NCBI RefSeq assembly: GCF_004363305.1 | Contig: NZ_SNZA01000001.1 | Span: 646,902 to 710,901, forward strand | Direction: 5' to 3' | Origin: Marinomonas communis | GTDB lineage: Bacteria; Pseudomonadota; Gammaproteobacteria; Pseudomonadales; Marinomonadaceae | Length of the DNA stretch: 64,000 bases | In this document: positions 55,382-64,000 of the stretch, piece by piece | Numbering within the stretch: the stretch's first letter is position 1 | How the letters are laid out: every line of letters begins with the position of its first letter | Position numbers and translations under genes: made by a program | The notes under the pieces: generated by a model | Databases searched by the model: none | What the model saw: only the letters and a program-made list of their open reading frames with translations | Told to the model about the DNA's origin: nothing

Positions 55382-56563
55382 ATGGATGTAAGCATAGTAC
55401 ACTCCTTCTTCTTAATATTTGCTGGGGCAGCGGTTGTTGCCTCGATCGCCCTTTATACAAAACAGCCCCTAATCCTTGCATACATTGCACTGGGGGTTGC
55501 TTTAGGCCCCTCATCATTAAAGCTTGTCGATCAGCCTGAACTACTTGAAGGCATGTCCCACATTGGGATCATTTTCTTACTGTTCTTGCTGGGCCTCGAC
55601 ATGAAGCCAAGTCACCTTTTCAATATGTTGAAGAAAGCCTCTTGGGTAGCCGTGGCATCCTCCCTTGCTTTCGCAGCAGTAGGCTACTTAACCGCTAAAG
55701 CTTTCCAATACACTGAAATCGAGTCCATCATCGTTGGTCTAGCAATGATGTTTTCGAGCACCATCGTTTGTATCAAACTACTGCCGACAACCGTTTTACA
55801 CCACAAACATACGGGTGAATTAGTGGTTGGCTTACTGTTACTCCAAGACATTATCGCCATAGCTGTTTTACTCGGTCTTGTGGCTATCGGTGGGTCAGAA
55901 CAAAATCCAGAACAGTCGGCTTACCTACATTATTTACTGCCTGTTATTGGACTTCCTACGCTCATTATTGGTGCGTTTGCGATGGTGAAATATTTATTAT
56001 TACCTCTGATAACCAAGTTTGATCGTTTTCATGAATATATATTTCTTTTATCCATTGGCTGGTGCCTTTCACTTGCGACCACAGCGGAAGTCCTAGGCTT
56101 ATCCGCTGAAATGGGAGCATTCGTTGCAGGCGTCGCGCTAGCCACCTCCCCTATTTCACAGTACATTGCTACGCACTTGAAGCCACTTAGAGACTTCTTT
56201 CTCATCCTGTTTTTCTTTTCGATTGGCGCGAGCTTTAACTTAGACTTACTAGGGCTGGTGATCTGGCCTGCTTTGGTTCTTGCAATCTTATCCATGCTCA
56301 TCAAGCCAACCGTCTTCAGGTTCTTACTCAAAGGCCTGAGAGAAGACCGCTCAACCAGCTGGGAGGTTGGCTTTAGACTTGGCCAAGTCAGCGAGTTCTC
56401 ACTTTTGATTGCATATTTAGCCGCTTCTTTAGGGCTAATTGGTGAAGAAGCCAGCCATGTTATCCAAGCGACTGCCATTTTGACTTTTGCTTTATCGACT
56501 TACGTCGTCATTCTGTACTACCCGAACCCAATTGCAATATCAGATCGATTAAGGCGCGATTAG
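55382..56563 (+). CDS. Cation:proton antiporter (CPA2/KefB family) without RCK domain
   Basis: A 393-residue monovalent-cation:proton antiporter-2 membrane domain with about twelve hydrophobic helices. Recognisable parts are LLFLLGLDMKPSHLF, LGLSAEMGAFVAGVALA and LILFFFSIGASFNLD. KefB-like proteins carry a C-terminal TrkA-N regulatory domain; this one stops after the membrane part (ends DRLRRD), so it is probably not glutathione-gated. 20 bases after the SH3 gene, in one likely operon. The ion is unknown. Confidence 0.88.
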   Translation: MDVSIVHSFFLIFAGAAVVASIALYTKQPLILAYIALGVALGPSSLKLVDQPELLEGMSHIGIIFLLFLLGLDMKPSHLFNMLKKASWVAVASSLAFAAVGYLTAKAFQYTEIESIIVGLAMMFSSTIVCIKLLPTTVLHHKHTGELVVGLLLLQDIIAIAVLLGLVAIGGSEQNPEQSAYLHYLLPVIGLPTLIIGAFAMVKYLLLPLITKFDRFHEYIFLLSIGWCLSLATTAEVLGLSAEMGAFVAGVALATSPISQYIATHLKPLRDFFLILFFFSIGASFNLDLLGLVIWPALVLAILSMLIKPTVFRFLLKGLREDRSTSWEVGFRLGQVSEFSLLIAYLAASLGLIGEEASHVIQATAILTFALSTYVVILYYPNPIAISDRLRRD

Positions 56564-56722
56564 ACCAAAATAATCAAATAAATATCAGGACCATCAAGCG
56601 CGCCCCTTTTATTGCGCTAGCAAAGTAATATAGAATACGCGCGAATACCTGACTACTTCGCTGAGAAAGTCTTGTATACTAACCATGCGAAAAATTCATC
56701 CTACACTTATTAGAGTAATGTA

Positions 56723-58813
56723 ATGGCTGACTTATCACTTTACAGAAACATCGGTATCTTTGCCCACGTAGACGCGGGTAAAACTACCACTACAGAACGT
56801 ATTCTTAAGCTTACCGGTAAAATCCACAAGACTGGTGAAGTACACGACGGTGAATCTACAACAGACTTCATGGAACAAGAAGCAGAGCGCGGTATTACAA
56901 TCCAGTCTGCTGCTGTTACTTGTGAGTGGAAAGGTCACCGCCTAAACGTTATCGATACTCCTGGACACGTTGACTTCACAGTTGAAGTATACCGTTCTTT
57001 GAAAGTATTGGATGGCGGTATCGGTGTATTCTGTGGTTCTGGTGGTGTAGAGCCACAATCAGAAACTAACTGGCGCTACGCTAACGAGTCAGAAGTTGCT
57101 CGTGTTATCTTCGTTAACAAACTTGACCGTCTAGGCGCTAACTTCTACCGCGTTGTTGACCAAGTTAAAAACGTACTTGCTGCAAACCCACTTGTTATGA
57201 CTCTTCCAATCGGTGAAGAAGATGATTTCGTTGGTGTTGTAGACGTTCTTTCTAAGAAAGCATTCATTTGGGACGACACTGGTCTTCCTGAAAACTACGA
57301 AATCACTGATGTCCCAGCGGACATGGCTGATAAAGTAGAAGAATACCACGAAGCGCTAATCGAAACTGCTCTAGAGCAAGACGAAGACCTATTGATGGAA
57401 TACCTTGAAGAAGGTACTGTTCCAGCAATCGAAGAAATCAAGCGTTGTATCCGTAAAGGTACTCGTGACCTAGCGTTCTTCCCAACTTACTGTGGTTCTG
57501 CATTCAAGAACAAAGGTGTTCAACTAGTACTTGACGCTGTTGTTGACTACCTACCAAACCCAACAGAAGTTGATCCACAAGATCTTACTGATCCAGAAAC
57601 TGGTGAGCCAACTGGTCAAGTTGCAACCGTATCTGCTGATGAGCCACTACGTGCGCTTGCATTCAAGATCATGGACGACCGTTTCGGTGCCCTAACATTC
57701 ATCCGTATCTACTCTGGTCGCATGAAGAAAGGTGACACTGTACTTAACTCTGCAACAGGTAAAACTGAGCGTATCGGCCGTATGGTTGAGATGCAAGCAG
57801 ACGACCGTACTGAAATCACTGAAGCGCAAGCTGGTGATATCCTAGCGGTTATCGGTATGAAGAACGTTCAAACTGGTCACACTCTATGTGATCCTAAGCA
57901 CGAATGTACTCTTGAAGCGATGATCTTCCCTGAGCCAGTAATCTCTATCGCTGTTCAGCCTAAAGACAAAGGTGGCAACGAGAAAATGGGTATCGCAATC
58001 GGTAAAATGGTTGCAGAAGATCCATCTTTCCAAGTTGAGACTGACGAAGAATCAGGTGAAACTATCCTTAAAGGTATGGGTGAGCTTCACCTAGACATTA
58101 AGGTAGACATCCTTAAGCGTACTTACGGTGTAGACCTAATCGTTGGTCAGCCACAAGTAGCTTACCGTGAGACAATCACTCGTGAAGTAGAAGATAGCTA
58201 CACTCACAAGAAACAGTCTGGTGGTTCTGGTCAGTTCGGTAAGATCGATTACCGCATTAAACCAGGTGAGCAAAACTCTGGCTTCACGTTCTCTTCAACA
58301 GTTGTTGGTGGTAACGTACCTAAAGAATTCTGGCCTGCAGTTGAGAAAGGCTTCAAGTCTATGATGCAAGAAGGTGTCCTAGCGGGCTACCCTGTTCTTG
58401 ACGTAGAAGTTGAACTTTTCGACGGTAGCTACCACGCAGTTGACTCATCTGCAATTGCCTTCGAAATCGCTGCGAAAGGCGCGTTCCGTCAGTCTATTCC
58501 AAAAGCTGGCGCACAACTTCTTGAGCCAATCATGAAAGTTGACGTGTTCACTCCAGAAGATCACGTTGGTGACGTAATCGGTGACTTGAACCGTCGTCGC
58601 GGCATGATCAAAGACCAAGAAGCTGGCGCTACTGGCGTGCGCATCAAAGCTGACGTTCCTCTATCTGAAATGTTCGGCTACATCGGTCACCTACGTACAA
58701 TGACATCTGGTCGTGGTCAGTTCTCTATGGAGTTCTCTCACTACAACCCATGTCCTGCAAACGTAGCAGAAGCTGTTATCGAAGCTGCTAAAGCTAAGAA
58801 AGAAGATAAGTAA
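56723..58813 (+). CDS. fusA: Elongation factor G 2
   Basis: A 696-residue translational GTPase. GTP motifs [26 protein letters not shown] and NKLDRLGA, and domain IV/V sequence [18 protein letters not shown]. It follows the Shewanella/Vibrio EF-G 2 form rather than the str-operon EF-G ([20 protein letters not shown] at the start, [17 protein letters not shown]). It stands alone without rpsLG or tuf. Codon use is strongly biased to a few codons (for example GGT, GTT, GTA), unlike its neighbours, which suggests high expression. Whether it serves in translocation, recycling or both is not decided. Confidence 0.94.
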   Translation: MADLSLYRNIGIFAHVDAGKTTTTERILKLTGKIHKTGEVHDGESTTDFMEQEAERGITIQSAAVTCEWKGHRLNVIDTPGHVDFTVEVYRSLKVLDGGIGVFCGSGGVEPQSETNWRYANESEVARVIFVNKLDRLGANFYRVVDQVKNVLAANPLVMTLPIGEEDDFVGVVDVLSKKAFIWDDTGLPENYEITDVPADMADKVEEYHEALIETALEQDEDLLMEYLEEGTVPAIEEIKRCIRKGTRDLAFFPTYCGSAFKNKGVQLVLDAVVDYLPNPTEVDPQDLTDPETGEPTGQVATVSADEPLRALAFKIMDDRFGALTFIRIYSGRMKKGDTVLNSATGKTERIGRMVEMQADDRTEITEAQAGDILAVIGMKNVQTGHTLCDPKHECTLEAMIFPEPVISIAVQPKDKGGNEKMGIAIGKMVAEDPSFQVETDEESGETILKGMGELHLDIKVDILKRTYGVDLIVGQPQVAYRETITREVEDSYTHKKQSGGSGQFGKIDYRIKPGEQNSGFTFSSTVVGGNVPKEFWPAVEKGFKSMMQEGVLAGYPVLDVEVELFDGSYHAVDSSAIAFEIAAKGAFRQSIPKAGAQLLEPIMKVDVFTPEDHVGDVIGDLNRRRGMIKDQEAGATGVRIKADVPLSEMFGYIGHLRTMTSGRGQFSMEFSHYNPCPANVAEAVIEAAKAKKEDK

Positions 58814-58833
58814 TTCACTCTTTCTGATCGTAC

Positions 58834-58862
58834 AAAAAACCCGGCAATTGCCGGGTTTTTTT
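58834..58862. terminator. Bidirectional terminator after EF-G 2
   Basis: AAAAAACCCGGC, AATT, GCCGGGTTTTTTT; the A-run and T-run flank a perfect palindrome. It also serves the convergent reductase gene. Confidence 0.93.
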
Positions 58863-58886
58863 ATGTCTTTTGAAAATGATAGGATA

Positions 58887-59939
58887 TTAATAAGGCATTG
58901 GGTATTTTTTAAATACGCTTCCAATTTGTGCAATTAACTCATCATCCAGCGCCACATCAAACGCCTTCAAGTCCTCTTCTAACTGAGACATCTTAGTCGC
59001 CCCAATAATTGTAGAAGTGACACCGTCTACTTGATCCACCCAAGCTAAAGCCAGTTGCGATGCCGTCAAACCATTGGCTTCAGCAAGCTCTTTGTAGGCT
59101 TTAATAGCTTCATTAGAGGCTTCTGTATCACGGAACAAGCCATTACGCTGCGCAAAGCTCCAGCGACTGCCTTCTGGTCGAGCACCATCAATGTATTTCC
59201 CAGATAAGGCACCTGCTGCAAGAGGAGACCATGGCAAATAAGCCACATCTTCTCGAACACAATTCTCGATTAAGAATGGCCAATCTTTCGCATGAAGCAA
59301 GCTAAATTCATTCTGTATAGACGCTACTCGAGGTAAATCGTGCTTTTCAGCTAAACGAAGATACTCATTAATCCCCCAAGGGGTTTCGTTCGATAGACCA
59401 AAATGGCGAATCTTGCCAGATTTAACGCACTCACCTAGTGCCTGAAGGATTTCCAGCATCTCTGCTGAGTGTTGCGCCGTAGCGACACCCGAAAAGTCCA
59501 ACATACCCGGCCAGTGTTTGGCGAAATGAGGAGAAGTACGGTTAGGCCAGTGAATCTGGTAAAGGTCGATATAATCCGTTTTAAGACGATCAAGTGACTG
59601 ATCAATGGAAGCAATGATCGCCTCTCCAGTGACGTCACCACCACCTCGGACCCAACTTAAACCATTACCAGCAATCTTAGTCGCTAGCACCATCTCTTCT
59701 CTTCGAGAAGCATGACGAGACAACCAATTACCAATAATAGATTCTGTTTTACCGTAAGTTTCAGGCGTTGGCGGTACCGCATACATTTCTGCAGTGTCAA
59801 AAAAGTTAATACCCTGATCCAATGCAAAAGCAATCTGCTCATCTGCATCAGCTTGAGTATTTTGCTTCCCCCAGGTCATCGTACCAAGACACACACGGGA
59901 CACATCGATCCCGGTTCGCCCTAACTGACTGTATTTCAT
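58887..59939 (-). CDS. Aldo/keto reductase (Tas-like)
   Basis: A 350-residue NADP(H)-dependent oxidoreductase related to E. coli Tas. Catalytic residues are seen in FFDTAEMYAVPPTPETYG (Asp and Tyr), VLATKIAG (Lys) and YQIHWPN (His). A C-terminal GATKMSQLEEDLKAF supports cofactor binding. ATG 59939. Substrate unknown. Single-gene unit, convergent with EF-G 2. Confidence 0.92.
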   Translation of the reverse strand: MKYSQLGRTGIDVSRVCLGTMTWGKQNTQADADEQIAFALDQGINFFDTAEMYAVPPTPETYGKTESIIGNWLSRHASRREEMVLATKIAGNGLSWVRGGGDVTGEAIIASIDQSLDRLKTDYIDLYQIHWPNRTSPHFAKHWPGMLDFSGVATAQHSAEMLEILQALGECVKSGKIRHFGLSNETPWGINEYLRLAEKHDLPRVASIQNEFSLLHAKDWPFLIENCVREDVAYLPWSPLAAGALSGKYIDGARPEGSRWSFAQRNGLFRDTEASNEAIKAYKELAEANGLTASQLALAWVDQVDGVTSTIIGATKMSQLEEDLKAFDVALDDELIAQIGSVFKKYPMPY

Positions 59940-60043
59940 GAAGATATATTCCTTCTGTTGTTATCTTTAACCGTTAAAAATGTAAACAATCGGACACAAC
60001 AAAGCCAGACCTGCTCAGGGAAACAATGTGAAGGATAACGTCA

Positions 60044-61222
60044 TTACTCCGTTAGCAAATACTCGTAACGCTGATCCGTTAATGTTTTAAGGAAAGCCTC
60101 TAGGGCATCAACACGACGATTGTCCAAAGGTGGCCCGATCTCTAGGGATTCCAGATCTATGTTTTCAGGCACCTCAGGTGCCTGCCAAGGTAGGCCTGTC
60201 TCAGGATTGAGTTTTCTCATCGGATTATTGTAATGATCATAAAACAGGATAACCGTACGCAAATCCTTGAACACACCGTTGTGCATGTATGGCCCTGTAA
60301 CCGCTACATTACGCAATGACGGCACTTTGAACTTACCCCTTTGAGCTTCTTCGTTGACCAAAGGATTATCAAACACCCCTTCGTCTAGAGTTGCCAAAGC
60401 TAAATTCGGGTTTCGAGGCACACCAATATTTCGGTATTCGTAGTTCGTAAACGTTTCTTTCGGATAAAAAGGCGAGCTATTCAGTTGATGACAAGCATTA
60501 CAGTTTGTGAATTGCTGAGAAAAGAAAAGCGTTCTACCTAACTCCTCTTCAGGCGTAAATCGCTCCTCACCACGCATCACTCGATCGTATTTTGAATCAA
60601 ACGGCATAAACAACTCCGTCTGCTCAAAGTGAGCAATGGCATCAGTGATAGCATTGAACGCTTTATCTTTCGCGGCAAACACAGATTCGCCATACAACTC
60701 TTTGAAAAGACGCTCATAGGCTGGATTTTCCAATACACGATCCACCACTGCAGATTCACTTTCCATCTGCATTTCAACTGGATTGACAAATGGTCCTGCA
60801 GCTTGGTCCGCTAGGTTAGACGCCCTACCATCCCAAAACTGCCCGCCTCGATAGTCTCCATTTTTCATTTTATGAAAGATTGGCGACAACGCAGCATAGC
60901 CCGCAGTCGGTGCATTGCGCTCCCCATGGGAAGCATCATCACTTCCCAATGATACGGCACCAAAATCCACCGTTTCACGCCCATCAACAAATGCTCTACC
61001 AATATCATGACAGCTTGCACAAGATTGGTTGCGATTCTTTGAAAGATTGACATCAAAAAAAAGCTGGCTACCTAGCTGTGCCTTGGGATTATCTAATGGA
61101 ACAGGCAAATCTGATTTTTTATCAGCGGAGGAAGATTCGATAGCGAGCGTCTCATTACTAGCGCGACAACCAGCTAAAACGAGACTTAGGGCAACAATTA
61201 GAAAAGGGGTAAAATACGACAT
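60044..61222 (-). CDS. Di-haem cytochrome c peroxidase/MauG family lipoprotein
   Basis: A 392-residue periplasmic protein with two c-type haem motifs, CASCHDIG near residue 70 and CNACHQL near 243. The signal ends in VLAGCRAS, so it is probably a lipoprotein. LGSQLFFDVNLSKNRNQSC and NVAVTGPYMHNGVFKDL are usual for the family. Members reduce peroxide with electrons from cytochromes; some (MauG) modify proteins instead. Candidate iron-responsive repeats lie upstream. Confidence 0.9.
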   Translation of the reverse strand: MSYFTPFLIVALSLVLAGCRASNETLAIESSSADKKSDLPVPLDNPKAQLGSQLFFDVNLSKNRNQSCASCHDIGRAFVDGRETVDFGAVSLGSDDASHGERNAPTAGYAALSPIFHKMKNGDYRGGQFWDGRASNLADQAAGPFVNPVEMQMESESAVVDRVLENPAYERLFKELYGESVFAAKDKAFNAITDAIAHFEQTELFMPFDSKYDRVMRGEERFTPEEELGRTLFFSQQFTNCNACHQLNSSPFYPKETFTNYEYRNIGVPRNPNLALATLDEGVFDNPLVNEEAQRGKFKVPSLRNVAVTGPYMHNGVFKDLRTVILFYDHYNNPMRKLNPETGLPWQAPEVPENIDLESLEIGPPLDNRRVDALEAFLKTLTDQRYEYLLTE

Positions 61223-61272
61223 ACAACAACCAACATTTCAGGTGACCAAATAATACACCTAGAAAAATTGCT

Positions 61273-61290
61273 TGAGAATAAATGAGAATC
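61273..61290. promoter_or_regulatory. Tandem TGAGAAT repeats upstream of the peroxidase gene
   Basis: TGAGAAT occurs at 61273-61279 and 61283-61289, one helical turn apart. The second copy (AATGAGAATC) resembles half of a Fur box. Possible iron-responsive operator, or part of the spacer between peroxidase and minE. Confidence 0.3.
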
Positions 61291-61305
61291 AAAGTCTATA
61301 AAGAA

Positions 61306-61337
61306 AAATGGCCAAAACTCACTAGTTTTGGCCATTT
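61306..61337 (-). terminator. Terminator of minCDE
   Basis: AAATGGCCAAAACT, CACT, AGTTTTGGCCATTT; the minus strand then has a T-rich run. Strong. Confidence 0.9.
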
Positions 61338-61370
61338 ATTCACCTTAAGAAGAGCATTACTTCTGCAACA

Positions 61371-61628
61371 TCAATTCTTCTCAGGAATCGTTACATTTAA
61401 CTCAAGCACAGAACAGTCATCAGTATTCTCAAGTTGTATTTGAACATCATCACTTTCGATCTGAACATACTTGCGAATAACCGCAATGATTTCCTGCTGC
61501 ATTTGCTCTAAGTAATCGGGTTGAGTACGGCGACTACGTTCATGGGCAACAATAATCTGAAGTCGATCCTTTGCAACCGATGCAGAGGTTGGCTCACTTT
61601 TGCTCTTAAAATAGTCAAAAATTCCCAC
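61371..61628 (-). CDS. minE: Cell division topological specificity factor MinE
   Basis: An 85-residue protein that drives MinD release and pole-to-pole oscillation. The N-terminal membrane and MinD-contact region is [10 protein letters not shown] then [15 protein letters not shown]; the C-terminal half forms the dimer fold. It is one base after minD. Confidence 0.97.
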   Translation of the reverse strand: MGIFDYFKSKSEPTSASVAKDRLQIIVAHERSRRTQPDYLEQMQQEIIAVIRKYVQIESDDVQIQLENTDDCSVLELNVTIPEKN

Positions 61629-61629
61629 T

Positions 61630-62439
61630 TTAACCTCCTAGTAGTCGCTTAAAAAATCCTTTCTTTTGAACATCCGTAAAACGCAGTGGACGCTGCTCAC
61701 CCAAAAGACGATCTACGGCATCAGAATACGCCTGACCAGCTTCCGCCTGATCATCTAAAATCACTGGTGTACCTTGGTTAGAAGCTTTGAGTACCGCATC
61801 AGACTCTGGAATAACTCCCAATAGAGGAATCGCCAAAATCTCTTCCACATCTTCTACACTTAACATCTCGCCTTCTGATACACGCTCTGGGTTGTATCGG
61901 GTTAGCAGCAAATGCTCTTCAATCGGTGGCAAACCTTGCTCAGCACGTCGACTTTTGCTTTGAAGAATCCCCAAAATACGATCAGAATCTCGAACCGAAG
62001 ACACTTCAGGGTTCGTAGTGACAATCGCAACATCGGCGAAGTAAAGTGCCATTTGCGCACCTTTCTCAATACCTGCTGGCGAATCACAAACGATGTAATC
62101 AAATTCTTTTGATAATTCTTCTAAAACAGCCTCTACACCTTCCGCTGTTAGCGCGTCTTTATCACGTGTTTGCGAAGCAGGCAGGATAAACAAATCCTTA
62201 GTACGCTTATCTTTGATCAAAGCTTGTGTAAGTGTCGCTTCTTTATTGATGACATTAACAAAGTCATAGACCACGCGGCGCTCACAACCCATGATTAAGT
62301 CTAAGTTACGTAGACCTACATCAAAGTCAATAATAACAGTTTTGTGTCCTTTCAATGCCAGACCGGTCCCGATCGCAGCACTGGAAGTTGTTTTACCAAC
62401 CCCACCTTTACCTGAGGTTACGACGATTATTTTAGCCAA
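61630..62439 (-). CDS. minD: Septum site-determining ATPase MinD
   Basis: A 269-residue deviant-Walker ATPase. Walker A is [17 protein letters not shown]; the membrane-targeting amphipathic helix is the C-terminal [14 protein letters not shown] start at 62439 with GGGGGATAT before it. It recruits MinC to the membrane to block polar FtsZ rings. Confidence 0.97.
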   Translation of the reverse strand: MAKIIVVTSGKGGVGKTTSSAAIGTGLALKGHKTVIIDFDVGLRNLDLIMGCERRVVYDFVNVINKEATLTQALIKDKRTKDLFILPASQTRDKDALTAEGVEAVLEELSKEFDYIVCDSPAGIEKGAQMALYFADVAIVTTNPEVSSVRDSDRILGILQSKSRRAEQGLPPIEEHLLLTRYNPERVSEGEMLSVEDVEEILAIPLLGVIPESDAVLKASNQGTPVILDDQAEAGQAYSDAVDRLLGEQRPLRFTDVQKKGFFKRLLGG

Positions 62440-62484
62440 CTAAATATCCCCCAAAAACGTAATTCTAATAGCCATTGCCCTAAC

Positions 62485-63213
62485 CTATAGTGAGGCGATT
62501 TCTAATGTGTCTTCCACTAATAGCACTTGCGCGGCATCTTTCCAAATAATTTTTTGCAGCGCGTCACTAAGCATAAAATTCCCTGCTATAGCGACTAATT
62601 CTGCTTCCATGTTTTTACAAAAAATACGGGCTGAACTATCACCTTTCACACCCGCTAGTGCACGCCCCCTCAAAGCGCCGTAAATATGTATATTCCCTTC
62701 TGCCAAGACTTCAGCCCCAGCGCTCACCTGAGACAACACCACTAAGTCTCCAGATGCGTATATCTGCTGACCAGAGCGAACAGGTTTCGTAATAACCTTG
62801 GTCGGCTGAGACACTTCTCGCTCTTCAATGACTGTCTTAACCACAACCTGCGGATCTTGTGCAGGAGCAGTCGGCTCACTTTTAATATTGATCTGTCGCG
62901 AGTTGGCATTCGGCAGCATAGGTAGATCATAATCTAAGCGCCACGTCGGTATCGCCTCTTGGCTGGTTCGCCACCCAATCACGGCTAGCCCCTGACCTCG
63001 ACAAGAATCTACAAGAGCTGTAAAAAAATCTAAGGTAACAGAAGAAGCGATCTGACTGATGTCGATAATAAGCGGTGCTTGATCAAAAAATTGCGGGACT
63101 TGAGCGATTTTATCTTTCAGTCCTTTGATGATCTGATCCAGATTAGATGTTTTTACCTCTAATACCACAGTGGTAACAACACTTCCCTTTAGACGAAAGT
63201 CATTATCTGACAT
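62485..63213 (-). CDS. minC: Septum site-determining protein MinC
   Basis: A 242-residue FtsZ inhibitor. The N-terminal domain (about 1-105) is joined by a charged linker (about 110-145) to a C-terminal beta-helix with IHIYGALRGRALAGVKGD. I start at ATG 63213 (MSDNDFRLKG), with AAGGA upstream; a reading to 63255 has no ribosome site. First gene of minCDE. Confidence 0.94.
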   Translation of the reverse strand: MSDNDFRLKGSVVTTVVLEVKTSNLDQIIKGLKDKIAQVPQFFDQAPLIIDISQIASSVTLDFFTALVDSCRGQGLAVIGWRTSQEAIPTWRLDYDLPMLPNANSRQINIKSEPTAPAQDPQVVVKTVIEEREVSQPTKVITKPVRSGQQIYASGDLVVLSQVSAGAEVLAEGNIHIYGALRGRALAGVKGDSSARIFCKNMEAELVAIAGNFMLSDALQKIIWKDAAQVLLVEDTLEIASL

Positions 63214-63481
63214 TGAGTGATTTTCCTTAGATAAATCAACGCTGTAGCGCTTCATACAATCAAAATTAAATGCAATACGCTATTCTATCAATATAGCGCT
63301 AGATTTGAAGTCATTCCCATAAACAAATGTCAAGCCACAACTAAAGCACCATAATAGTACACCTGTGCGCAATTTAAGCCAAAACACTAGATCATTGATT
63401 TTATTGAAGTTTTACAACTTATTTACAAGGTTTTGCCACTCTTTCTGGGGAAAAGTCATGCTCACATATTACGCACTAAAG

Positions 63482-64000
63482 TTATCCACGAAAACAGCCT
63501 GCTAGAGTCGAAACACCTAAGCCTGAATGCTTATTTACGTTAAGCTGCACTGGAATCCGCTCTTTTAGGGCTTCCACATGACTTATAACACCGATTGTTT
63601 TGCCAGTACTGTTCAGACGATCGAGCGCATCCAACGCAATATCCAATGTTTCACTGTCCAACGTACCAAAACCTTCATCCAGAAAGAGAGAATCGATTGA
63701 TGTCTTATGGCTTACCAACTCAGACAATGAAACAGCAAGCGCTAAGCTGACCAAAAATGACTCACCACCAGATAAGGTTTTGGTATCACGGGAAATATCC
63801 CCTTGCCATCCATCAATAACCTCAAGAAACAACCCTTCACCTTTTTGACGCTTCAGTTGATAACGTCCATGCAATGTCGATAAGTGACGATTAGCCAACC
63901 ACACTAAATGATCCAATGTGACACTTTGGGCATAACGTCGAAAACGTGCGCCATCAGAAGACCCGATCAACCCGTTCAAATCATCCAACCACTCGAATGC
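63482..64000 (-). CDS. sbcC: Exonuclease SbcC, C-terminal end only, 5' part off the window
   Basis: The last 172 codons of a large SMC-like nuclease subunit. The second half-ATPase has the signature LSGGESFLVSLALAVSLSEL, Walker B DSLFLDEGFGTLDSE and TIGVISHVEALKERIP, all typical of SbcC. Reading is open to the right edge. With SbcD it cleaves hairpin DNA. It ends 226 bases before minC; no clear terminator is seen there. Confidence 0.93.
   Translation of the reverse strand, partial: AFEWLDDLNGLIGSSDGARFRRYAQSVTLDHLVWLANRHLSTLHGRYQLKRQKGEGLFLEVIDGWQGDISRDTKTLSGGESFLVSLALAVSLSELVSHKTSIDSLFLDEGFGTLDSETLDIALDALDRLNSTGKTIGVISHVEALKERIPVQLNVNKHSGLGVSTLAGCFRG

Noticed and set aside
56585..56615. Possible hairpin between antiporter gene and EF-G 2
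   Set aside because: Only a 5-bp AGCGC/GCGCT stem without a T-run; too weak to call a terminator.
63482..63490. DnaA-box-like TTATCCACG at the end of sbcC
   Set aside because: A single near-match inside a stop codon region, with no cluster of boxes; not evidence of an origin.

Overview
The window looks like chromosomal core from a marine gammaproteobacterium, most likely an Oceanospirillales relative such as Marinomonas. This rests on moderate-to-low GC, a Pseudomonas-like gene order (comEC-exbBD-lpxK-murB next to rne; ruvCAB-tolQRAB-pal-cpoB; tRNA-Lys beside nadA), a free-standing EF-G2 gene and a D-glutamate (DgcN/DgcA-type) locus known from marine bacteria. No insertion sequence, prophage, CRISPR array or rRNA operon was seen. 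Almost every base is explained by tightly packed operons separated by clear hairpin terminators.

Layout: 1-5164 is a catabolic island with a binding protein, two ABC permeases, DgcN and a truncated DgcA on the minus strand, facing a divergent LysR regulator across a palindrome-rich intergenic region. 5178-10453 holds a YdjA-type nitroreductase, an unknown membrane-anchored coiled-coil protein, queF, a YadGH exporter and a PA2817-family protein. 10452-15515 is the fatty-acid/phospholipid cluster yceD-rpmF-plsX-fabD-fabG-acpP-fabF. 15650-22590 holds yceF, a signal-peptide peptidase, a MaoC hydratase, rluC and rne with a long leader. 22638-31523 is the envelope cluster (murI, murB, LMW phosphatase, ycaR, lpxK, exbD, exbB, comEC, DUF2062, lolD and a single lolC/E permease). 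31538-38822 holds purC, bamC, dapA, bcp, a PerM-like permease, tusA, a BepA-like protease and nadA. 38859-46100 has two identical tRNA-Lys genes, the Tol-Pal system and ruvCAB. 46126-52774 has aspS, a Gre-like factor, cysN, cysD and trhP. 52809-64000 has a coiled-coil membrane protein, sodB, an SH3 protein, a CPA2 antiporter, EF-G2, an aldo/keto reductase, a di-haem peroxidase, minCDE and the end of sbcC.

Several operons form coherent modules: D-glutamate uptake and conversion, acyl-chain synthesis, lipoprotein and LPS export, cell-division-coupled envelope constriction (Tol-Pal, Min) and sulfate activation. The points I find most worth checking are (i) the D-glutamate operon with its own importer and putative operators, (ii) a CysN whose C-terminus looks like a decayed, P-loop-less APS kinase domain, (iii) an AspRS carrying the residues of the non-discriminating type, (iv) a ComEC without the metallo-beta-lactamase motif, and (v) a Lol exporter locus with only one permease gene. 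All family assignments come from reading the translations; no database search was run.
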